Origin: Amylostereum areolatum
Taxonomy: Eukaryota; Basidiomycota; Agaricomycetes; Russulales; Stereaceae
Assembly: GCA_012932865.1 (NCBI GenBank)
Contig: SAXG01000033.1
Location: 310,001-374,000 of the forward strand
Direction of reading: 5' to 3'
Length of the DNA stretch: 64,000 nucleotides
Under the pieces are notes generated by a model. It saw nothing but the letters and a program-made list of their open reading frames with translations. It was not told the origin of the DNA and searched no databases. This document shows, one piece after another, positions 47,773-56,722 of the stretch; position 1 is the stretch's first letter, and each line of letters starts with the position of its first letter. The position numbers were made by a program, and so were the translations under genes.

Positions 47773-48585
47773 GCGTGATACCAGTCAGTTCGTCCCGCTC
47801 GCGTCCGTGCATGCACGCACACGTCAAAGGGGGAAACAGAAAAATAGCACGCACTAGTCTCTCGTAGCCAGACTTAAAACAGAAGACAATCGTTCTGTTT
47901 TAAGCACGCACCGAGCGCGGACGCTTCCCTGTCCCAGCATCCTCCCCCGAAGGGTAGTCGTCTTCGCCCGCACCGAGGCTTTCGCGTTCTTCGGGAGCGG
48001 CGACGAGCGAGCGAGCGGCACGGACGCAGGTAGCAGATGAACCTTGAAAGTACCACCGTCGAGTCGAGGTGATTCGAGCTTGCGGCTACCCAGTCGTGGT
48101 TGCCCGGGCTTGAAGGGGGGAGGCTCATGATGCCTGTGGAGGATCGATGGTTGAGCAGCGTGCTCTTCTTGGTGCTGGAGAGCATGGGGGAGCTGTCCCC
48201 TGAGAGTAGAGTAGGTGGAGGAGGAGGTGGAGGAGCGCTAGCGTGTGTTTGCGGGCAAGGTGTTGCATCGCGTCGGCGTTCGGTAAGGGTGGTGGAGTGA
48301 GAGAGAAGGGGTGTTTCGGAGAGCATATCGGATGTGTGGATGCGTGTCCTTGCGTGGAGGATGAGAAGACGTCCTGGATGCATAGTAATTGGATTCGATG
48401 CCGGGGGATGCTCAGAGTCGGAGTCAGACGCGTACGGAGTGAACAGCGTGTGCGAGGATCTGCCGATACGCGTCGACGACGAACTGCGACTCGTATACCG
48501 ATTTCTTACACACAAATCACACACGGCGATCAAGAGCGAGGTTAATAGCCAAATAGTGTAGTTGAAAATGTGCATCTAATGGATA
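47773..48585. other. Possible 5' exons of the cyclin-like locus
   Basis: A minus-strand frame at 47874-48575 is Ser/Thr/Pro-rich and contains VVLSRFICYL, which could be the start of a cyclin box. A GTGCGTGC donor near 47853 could join it to the acceptor near 47756. It is not resolved further. Confidence 0.3.
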
Positions 48586-50960
48586 TTAAGACAGTAAGAA
48601 GTCCCTAGACAAATGAAACGGATGGACACCGGTTTTGCGAAGATCGTCCACGATCATACGGTTGCGCAACTTCACCATCTCGTCCAAGAAGAAATCATAC
48701 CGCACCTCCCTCATCTCCTTCACAATCGCCTGATATCCAACAAACCACGAGTTCGTCATCTCCGCGGCTGACGAGTTGAATCGCCAACGACCATGTACTA
48801 CGAGGTCTGGGAACAGCGCCGGGTTACAGTGCTGTCCACAGAAATCGTCGGAGTCTTTATGCTTTGTCTTCATGTGAAACACGTCAACCGGCAAAGCGCA
48901 ATCGGAGAAGTGAGTGTCACCTTCCGTGATGATATGCTTCTGCAGGCTGCAGGCGTTGTCGTAGAAGATAACTTGTGGGAGGGAATTTTTCGTGGGGAAA
49001 AGACCGTGCAGGAACTCCTGCACTAAATGTGAGACAATGAACAGAACGACGCCGAAAGAATTTACTCACTCGAGCGCCGTTAATCGCCTCCGACCCAAAA
49101 AAAGTCGCGCGGCCCAGCATTACACCACACGTCGCAACACGCAGCTGCTCGTTGTGAGTGCAACGCCGCCCAAACCGTGCCCGCAACTTCACGTTCCCTG
49201 CATCCGACTTGTCCGGGCATCCCATCTCCTCTTCCACCTCTAGCAGCTCCTCCGTTTCGCCCTCGCCAGTTTCTTCTGCCCGCAACAACTTCTAGGCGTT
49301 CGAGGCGGCGTCGCAGTTGAAATAGCGCGGACTGGTCCTTCGTGTCCTCCAAGCGGCGGTGGGATGCGTCAGAGCAAGTGCGGAAACCTACACCAGCGTC
49401 TGCGTCACATCCATCAACGACGCAAAGCTTGTCCTTGTACGAATGCTCGTCACAGAATCTTGCTCGCTGGGAAGGTAACTTGCCCTGGCAATCGTGCACA
49501 TTGCAGCACGGCCGACCGACTGTAACGCCGTCCATAACAACGGCGCGCATTACACCTAGTAGGGGAAGGTCAGACAGGATCCAAATGCAAGTGTCAAATG
49601 GGACGTACTGGGCTCCTCAAGTTCATCCTTGACTTCTATGGCGCAGCATCGATCGCACGCATGACTCCAGTACTCCTGGCCTTGTCCTGCCATGAGAATG
49701 TTCCGTGCGTTGAGGGCTTCCTCAAGACGCTTTGACTGATCGCCGAAAAACGCGTCCCAGACGATGGTGATGGTCATCGACGGAGAGACGGACCAAGCAG
49801 CCGGGAAGCGGACTCGTGCTTCGCCGTGTTCCAAGTCGTACATGCGTCCATTATTGCTCTGCATCGAAAGTTATCTTTTCGCAAGGATCATAAATCTTTC
49901 TGACCAGAACGATCAAGGTAACAGGTCATCCGGCGTACACATAACGGTATCCGCCAGGTCCAGCCTCTCCGCGGGCGCGGAAACCCTAATCCGATGGTCA
50001 GTTCAAGGTTCATATCAAGGTTGACTCGAAAGACTCACTAGGCGCAAACCATCGAGTTCGTGAATCGCATGCAGAGGGAGGTCTCGACAAAAATATGCTT
50101 GGTGACATGAATGGTCGACGGTGAACCCGGATAGTATGTGCGCTTCCGGTTGGAGGCGTGGTCGTGGACGTAGTAAGTTGGATAATAGTGTGTCCCACAA
50201 TCTGATACAAACAACTTGTTAGCCCTGAGCGGAAGGTTTACAAGGTAAATAAGGCATACTTCGGCACGTCGCCGAGAAAGATAGCACGGGGACGGGACCA
50301 TATTCTCTCGTAAAATGGACGACGCGGATGAACTCGATCTTGGAGAGATCGCGGGGTATCTGTGCTTGGCCAGGTCCTGATGCCGTGCACAGGGGGTTGA
50401 AGCAAACCCGTGTCGGAGGGTAAAGGTCGCCAAAGCCTTACGAGACTAAGTCAGTAAACTGCGGTTAGAAAAAAGTCAAATATGAGCACTCACCAATATC
50501 GAAGGGCAGTCCGTGGTGCATGAAAACGTCCAGAAGATCTCCCGCTCAATGCCCTTGCAAAGAGCCGTCCGTGGTAGTCATCGACCATGCAAGGTCTTGG
50601 TAAATGGTCCAAAGATCGGTGACGACGGAAGGGTCGAGGTGTAAGGCAGACGCTAAGAAGCCGACGACGTTGGAAGGTAAGCGGTGAGGAGGGCCGGAAT
50701 ACGAGGAGGCGCAGTGCCAGGAAAGGCGTTCCTTCAGCTGCGCGATAAGTCGAAAAAAGAGAATAAGAGCATTAACCGAAACGGTCTCAGCAAGGCCGTC
50801 AGAGTGGGCGAGCAGAGGAGAAATAAGGGTGGAAAGGCCACGGCACCATGGCGCGAAAGTCTCTTCAAAGACTCTGGAAGGCTTGATGTGGCGACCGCCA
50901 TGGCGCCACGGGAGGTTAACTGAGAACTAGCTTCAACGCGCCGCCATGGCGCCCTGGCGC
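48586..50960 (-). pseudogene. KDZ-transposon-associated CxC5/CxC6 cysteine-cluster protein, probably inactive copy
   Basis: Minus-strand exons give, in order: a helical N-terminus (VNALILFFRLIAQLKERL); PPTRVCFNPLC and CRNCGTHYYPTYYVH (CxC5 cluster); WSHACDRC; PCCNVHDC, RARFCDEHSYKDKLCVVDGC and HRRLEDT (CxC6 cluster); ARFGRRCTHNEQLRVA; and a C-terminal part with IFYDNACSLQKH, DDFCGQHCNPALFPDL and RWRFNSSAAEMTNSW. This is the known layout of proteins linked to KDZ transposases in mushrooms. A TGA interrupts the first large exon near 50551 (after GSLQGH), and no start codon in frame was found upstream of 50960, so the copy is called inactive. GGCGCC/CCATGG-rich sequence at 50835-50985 may be a transposon end. 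Confidence 0.75.
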
Positions 50961-51246
50961 CACGCCACAGCGCTATGTAGCGCGTCCGTTCAAATGTTTA
51001 ACTTTCTGGTCGAGCTGGCGAACCTTCTCTCCCCTCGTTCTCTCGTACTTCTTGGACTTCTCAAATATCCTCAGACTACGACTTGATTCGACCGAACGAT
51101 GCAGACACGAGCTCACTTGCTCGCGCGAGAGGGTATACATTCTAATTTCTATCTAATAATATGATGGCAGCGACAGCGTGAAGAAGATCGTAGGAAATAC
51201 TCGGAAGAAGAGGATGACGGTTACAAGTACAGTGAATGACGGTAGG

Positions 51247-52655
51247 TTAAGCCTTTGGACGGAACGACATCATCTGAGCGTGGCGGATGCACGGTGGCAA
51301 GGGAGGCTCCGACGACCTGACAGGGATTGTAAAAATTACCTCCGTCTTATTCGGCCTCTCCAGCTTCCAAGACGAACCCTCCAGAAGAATAAACTTCTCC
51401 TCTCCAGGCTTGATTTGCGAGCGAGGGATGCCATGGCCAGCTTCCGCCGAATGAAATTCTCCTACGACGGTCGGAAGCCACCAGGTCTTCAAAGGTGGGA
51501 GGGCGAATAAACGGAATTCAGGAGTTGTGTTGACAGGTTGATAGGTATCGGCGTCGACGAAGTCAAGGCAGTATTTGTGGGAATCAGCGAGACCTTTACC
51601 CCAAATGCGCATCCGGAGGTTGGACTGTGGGAGGCGCTCGCTGATATGCACGTCCTCTTCCCCCTCCTCGGGCTTTTTCTAGATTCTATAGGTTAGCCGT
51701 ATGCCATCGAGCCAAGGAGAAGGGTGCTTACTCCCACCGGGTTGACACCGGCCGGCATGTAGGTAGATGCCTCCGCGATAAGAAAGGCGCGACCCTTCTC
51801 CATGTCGTCCTCAAACCCGTGTGCTATGGCCCATCTGTCCAACTCCTCTTGCCATGATCCAAGTGCGCAGTTCCGCCTTATGCACTGGATGACATACAGA
51901 AGGTCGAAAGCATTCTGGGGAACGTAGTTTGGATAGTGCTTGGAGACGTGGGACATGTAAACATTCTCCAAGACCTCCTGCCCGGGTTTCACAGGGTGTA
52001 TATTTTTCGAGCGGAAGCGATGGGAATAGCGCTCGTTAGCGTGATGAAGGGGATGACTTCCGCTCCTCAGCTGTCGCGAATGGCCTTGGGGCTGGGGAGG
52101 ACGAAGACCTCGGGGATGGGAAGGGCCTTGGGTCTGGGGAGGGGCTTGGGTCTGGGGAGGGGCTTGGGTCTGAAGAGGGCCTTGGGTCTGGGGAAGGCGA
52201 GCGGATCTGGTCCGGGGAAGGGAGGGGGCTCTGGTCTGGGGAGGGAAAGCGACTCGACTCTGAGGAAAGGGAGCGGCTTGGGTCTGGGGAGGGCCTTGGG
52301 TCTGGGGAGGGCCTTGGGTCTGGGGAGGGCGAGCGGATCTGGTCCGGGGAAGGGAGGGGGCTCTGGTCTGGGAAGGGAAAGCGACTCGAGTCTGAGGAAA
52401 GGGAGCGGCTCGGGTCTGGGGAGAAGCTCTGCCGGAGGTTGCACTGCGGTCAGACTTGGAAGCGTTCAGTCAAAAGCTCGTCGTGGAACCTAGCTATAGG
52501 CAGTACGAACCATGGCGGGAGAATGAGACTTGCGCGTAACGACTTTGGGCATGATGGACGTTGCAGTTCGAGTGGTACTGAAGGTGGGAAATCTTGATAT
52601 AGCCCTCAGGCTTATGTATTACGTACGTCGTGTCCTCGACCTGGGCTGAGGGCAT
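51247..52655 (-). CDS. Unidentified protein gene with a minisatellite, LINE inserted at its start
   Basis: Exon 1 is 52655-52579 (ATG, then AQVEDTTYVIHKPEGYIKI) and joins 52528 across a 50-nt intron in phase 2 (reading ILPPWFVLPIARFHDELL). A long frame comes in from the minisatellite and continues to 51732 (HPVKPGQEVLENVYMSHVS, then AIAHGFEDDMEKGRAFL). After an intron (51731-51676) it ends at 51247. The minisatellite at 52097-52440 is open in this frame as Pro-Gln-Thr-Gln repeats, but could instead be an intron. The C-terminal 150 residues look globular. No family was recognised. A truncated LINE lies immediately upstream, and its target duplication includes the ATG. Confidence 0.5.
52097..52440. 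repeat. Minisatellite (18-bp units within a 132-bp higher-order repeat)
   Basis: An 18-bp G-rich unit (CTTGGGTCTGGGGAGGGG and variants) is tandemly repeated. A larger 132-bp block containing GGCGAGCGGATCTGG recurs at about 52196 and 52328. All units are multiples of three, so the minus-strand frame encoding PQTQ-type repeats stays open. Confidence 0.8.
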
Positions 52656-52659
52656 GTGA

Positions 52660-53133
52660 AATCGTTGGCCGTGGCGATTACTACGCCCGCTTCGTCCCCA
52701 CCGAACCCACCGCCTGCCCGTGCGGCGATGCCCCATACAAACCCGCGACCACATCCTCGCCGAATGCCCTCTTTTCGAAGGCCAACGGCACCACCTTCGA
52801 GCCGTCTCGCGAACCTTATCAACTCCCCTTATCCTCGGCACTCAAACTGGCCTCTCGGCCCTTGCCCAGTTCGTCGGCGCTTCACGCGCTTTCGCCAAAG
52901 TACCGAACGAGCCTCCCCCTCCCCCTGACCCAGACGACGTGGACCCGGGATGATCTACCTTCTTGTTTGCTTCTCTAATTACATCTGACCCTTCTCTCGA
53001 TACAATGACCCTCATACTCAACCGTCCTACTCGTACATCCCACTTTACTCTACCTACCTACACCCACGGCCGCATTTAGTCTTACGTACTTGACGCGGGA
53101 TACAAATGTAATCAAAAAAAAAAAAAAAAAAAA
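52660..53133 (+). mobile_element. 5'-truncated non-LTR retrotransposon (LINE) with poly(A) tail
   Basis: GCTGAGGGCATGTGA occurs directly before (52645-52659) and after (53134-53148) the insert, a 15-bp target duplication. The insert ends in 20 A residues (53114-53133). It encodes the C-terminal end of a mushroom LINE polyprotein: YYARFVPTEPTACPCGD, then in a shifted frame TRDHILAECPLFEGQRHHLR, stop near 52953. This is the Cys/His motif that follows the RNase H region in these elements. The insert is truncated to 474 bp and frameshifted, so dead on arrival. Duplication copies are identical, suggesting a recent event. Confidence 0.9.
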
Positions 53134-53148
53134 GCTGAGGGCATGTGA

Positions 53149-53746
53149 CTCGACGCGCGTCGCGTCGAAGGTGCGGGCGCGGCACCTTCAACACGCGTAC
53201 GCACGGCGAGCCGAACAATGAACATGAGGTCAATCACTCACTGGGATGGGAATATATGACCGATATTACACCGATGTTACACCGAGAGAACGGGCAACGA
53301 CGTTCTCCGATATCCGCAGTCCATCCCGCACGTTTAATCTGATTTCTTTGTTCGAGAGATTAGATGCCAGGAGCATCGCGCGCGGAGTCCGCACCCGGAC
53401 AAAGCAGCGGGCACAAAGCAGTGGGCAGTGGGCACCCTGCCAGACAAAATGCCAGACAAAGCAGTGGGTGTAGGGTTATTAATCTCTATGGATCCTTGCA
53501 TTGTGTCGCAATCGAAGGGCAAAGGTCAGTGGAATTGAAAGGTATAAATGAATGACTGGTTCGCATGTTTTTCTCCCCAGTTCTCGGAACGTCATCTTGA
53601 GCACTCCAAGTCTCCCGTCTGGATCTGACTTTTCCATCTCTTTGAGACTCTCGCACTCAACTCCTACCTCGTACTTCTTGTTCGCAAGTCCCCTCATCCT
53701 CATCGCCTTACTTCCCCCTTAGCAGGCTTCTCCAAAGGTGTGTTAG
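53149..53746. other. Intergenic, no gene
   Basis: This is the pre-insertion upstream flank of the 51247-52655 gene, followed by short direct repeats (GTGGGCA, CAGACAAA) around 53400-53470. No gene was recognised. Confidence 0.4.
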
Positions 53747-53754
53747 TATATAAA
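53747..53754 (+). promoter_or_regulatory. TATA box of the gene at 53795
   Basis: TATATAAA lies 48 nt before the ATG, a spacing similar to that of the HMG-box gene in this window. Confidence 0.5.
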
Positions 53755-53794
53755 TTTGAGGCTACCTTATCACTGATCATTCCCATCTAGAATC

Positions 53795-54325
53795 ATGCCT
53801 CCATACCAGGGTATGATCGGAAGCTGCGCGATGCGTTTCATCGGCCAGGAAACGCAGGATCTATACCTCCACAACTACCTTCACGATAATATCCCTGTTA
53901 AGTGTCGTCAAAACACTACCTGCTCTGCATGGGGAGAGGCATTGGCCTCAATGGAGGTGTCATTCACTCCCCCCGCACCCAACGCGGTTTGGTATGCTGC
54001 TCCTGGAGCCCTAGGCCGTATCGAGATACAAGATCATGGCTTTCCAGGCGCTATCCCGTTCAAAAACCTTCCCAATGTCCTGCCAGAGGCCCCCACCGTC
54101 ATCTGGATCAACGGGCAGCCAACCGTTGGCTACCAGATCCAATGGAACCACACGGTCGCGGAGTCCAACAATTGGAGCCCGGCGTTCCACTACCACGAAC
54201 ACGAAGAGAGAGAAAGCCACTACATCGCTCCACCTATCAAGATGGTCAATGGAAAGCATCACTCCTTCGACAGGGTACACTATGGCTCGCAGGTCCAGGC
54301 GTTTCGCAGGGCAGTGTTGGATTGA
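53795..54325 (+). CDS. Intronless unidentified protein (176 aa)
   Basis: A single open frame from ATG 53795 to TGA 54325, with a TATA box just upstream. There is no signal peptide or membrane helix; Cys residues occur only in the first third (GSCAMRF, VKCRQNTTCSAWG). The middle has beta-rich sequence (RIEIQDHGFPGAIPF, TVIWINGQPTVGYQIQW) and the end a His/Glu-rich patch (FHYHEHEERESHY). Composition and the compact promoter suggest a real, possibly cytosolic beta-sheet protein, but the family was not recognised. Lack of introns is unusual next to its neighbours. Confidence 0.65.
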   Translation: MPPYQGMIGSCAMRFIGQETQDLYLHNYLHDNIPVKCRQNTTCSAWGEALASMEVSFTPPAPNAVWYAAPGALGRIEIQDHGFPGAIPFKNLPNVLPEAPTVIWINGQPTVGYQIQWNHTVAESNNWSPAFHYHEHEERESHYIAPPIKMVNGKHHSFDRVHYGSQVQAFRRAVLD

Positions 54326-55302
54326 GAGTGGTTCAAAGGGTAATGTCTACAGTTTGCTGCACCGTCTCGCCATTTGTGCTTATCCCTCTTTTATAGAATG
54401 TCTATCGGTTTTATGCATTCCAACTTTTTCCATCAGTGTACTCCGTCTTTCCATAGATTTTCTTTCGTTTCAAGCGCTTATACACACAGAGAGACTCGGT
54501 GTACATATGTAATATTGTGCAAGTGAATAAGAGAGGAAGGGAAGGATCATACAAACACAACCGACTAAGACGACGAAAGTTATCCTACAGACTACGGAAA
54601 AAGGCGAGTACACATGCGCGCGCCGAGTCCCGCGAGTACGCCTTTGCCTGAACGTCGACCACGTCCGCGCAGGTGGGTGTGTTGTACCCAAGCCACCTTC
54701 GTCAGAATTTCGAACGGCGGGACGGATGACGGGAGGAATAGTGAAACGCAACGCGCTTCGGGGACGTCTAATGAGGCTTTGGAATTCGTCTTGTAAATCG
54801 CCCACTTGACACCGTCGACACCAGGTTGCTTTTACCCTCGGCCGCGGCGGTTGACTAGTTCGCAACGCCCACCTGCGTCTCCGTGTGCTCCTCTGCCTCG
54901 GATTCGTGCGCGATGTCGTCAAGGCCACTCTGAGCGTGGAGGAAAATCCGAACGCCAAGAAAGGGAACACGAAGTGAGAGCGCGACCGAAGTCGCCCACA
55001 CACGCTGCCACCCAACTCCGAGTCGTTCCTCACGACCATAGTCAGACTAGAGCCTAGCGATTGGGCACGCCAACGATCCTACCCATCCTACCGAGGGTCT
55101 AAAGACGAGTTGGACGATTTGCGTCGCGGCATGTACGGTCTGGGCAACGGTGAACTCACGGCTGGACTTTGCGATCCCGTCGGACTATTGACGAGAATCA
55201 AACGGCGCCGTATCGGGCCACCGTTGACCACAGACAAGAGCACTTGGGTCCACGTTAGTGTCGATGTCAAAAGGTGAGGCTTGAAGATACATAGCAGCCG
55301 CC
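54326..55302. other. Intergenic, no confident gene
   Basis: 3' sequence of the intronless gene, then Arg/Pro-rich low-complexity frames on both strands up to the edge of the repeat copy. Nothing was recognised. Confidence 0.4.
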
Positions 55303-56722
55303 GATCTAAGCGCGGCTGAGGAAGACCCTGGACTAAGACTAACCTGGACCGCACAATGCGACATGTGGTGAGAGGAAAACGTCCAATTTTCTGATGACGA
55401 GGGGCGGAAGGAAAAGTGGAGAAGAGCCAGATAGGAACCACGACGGCGACCGAGTCGACCGACTACGAATAGCTAACGCAAAGGCAGGCGAGCTCGCGCA
55501 GGCATGCGGCGCTCTGCCTGGGAGCTGTCGCGAAAGCCGCAATTCGCGGTGTCGGATGTGCCGTGGGACCGATGCTCGAGGTCGAGGACGACGATGACGA
55601 GAAGCGATTGCCACTGCCAGTGCGCCTGCGCCTGCGCCAGCGCGCGGGGATCTCCGGTTTAGACCACCGCCGGCATGGCGCGTGGGAATCTCCTGTCCTC
55701 GGTCGTCGCTAAGTACCTTCTTTCGTCCCTGCTCCCGCCCTCGCCCCACCACTTTCAAGTGTGTGTGCTCGCTGGCATGCGACCTCGGTCGTGTGCCGCG
55801 CGCATGCAGGTCGCGCGTCGCATGGCTTTCTTATGAATTCCGTGTCGGCGTGCGTCGAATGGTGCTGGCCCCCGTCGTCGACCTGGTGCAATATCTTTCT
55901 TTTCCTCTTTATCTTCAATTTCTTCTTCTTCTCCTCTCGTCCTCGCGGTGACCCCCACAGGCTCCGGACGACCATCTCGTCGGGGGCACAAGCGCAAACG
56001 TTCGGCCAGGATTCTCGCCTCGCAAACGAGGACCGTGACCGTCGCCGCCGTCGCCCAAACCGCTGCCACTGCTGTTTGACCTCGTCGTCCTTGCCGTCCT
56101 CGTACGTCGTCGCCACCTTCTTTCGTCCCTGCTCCCGCCCTCGCCCCACCACTCTCAAGTGTGTGTGCTCGCTGGCATGCGACCTCGGTCGTGTGCCGCG
56201 CGCATGCAGGTCGCGCGTCGCATGGCTTTCTTATGAATTCCGTGTTGGCGTGCGTCGAGTGGTGCTGGCCCCCGTCGTCGACCTGGTGCAATATCTTTCT
56301 TTTCCTCTTTATCTTCAATTTCTTTCTCCTCTCGTCCTCACGGTGATCCCCACAGGCTCCGGCAGACCATCCGTTTGCGCTTGTACCCTCGTCGATTCGG
56401 CCAGCATTTCCAAGTCGCCATTTCATCCCTCTTGCAGGATCGTGACTCCCACAGGACAAACGTACGTGCCGTATCTGCTCTTTGCCGTCTTTCTCTGGTG
56501 CCAACAGTCGTGTAGCCTCGATCCTGGATCCGACACTTCTGCGGACACTTCCGCGCGCGTTCCCCTTGTCAGGTACAAATCGTCGTGGACGTGGTCGCCC
56601 CGTTGGTCCCTTCCGGTTCACGAGGGCCTCGCCGTCACGCATCTTCGAGAATCCGGCAAGGCGACACGGAGCCAAAGACTTCGGCGTCATGGAGTGCCTG
56701 TTATACTGTTGCTCTGACCCAT
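55303..56722 (+). repeat. 1.4-kb dispersed repeat, copy 2 (inverted relative to copy 1)
   Basis: Nearly identical to the reverse complement of 30663-32072, including the two internal units about 400 bp apart (near 55720 and 56120). Similarity fades near 56722 (AACAGTATA region) and near 55303 (after GCCGC...TTAGAT). The frames 55755-56732 (minus) and 55761-56717 (plus) are open in both directions and are treated as non-coding. Confidence 0.85.
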
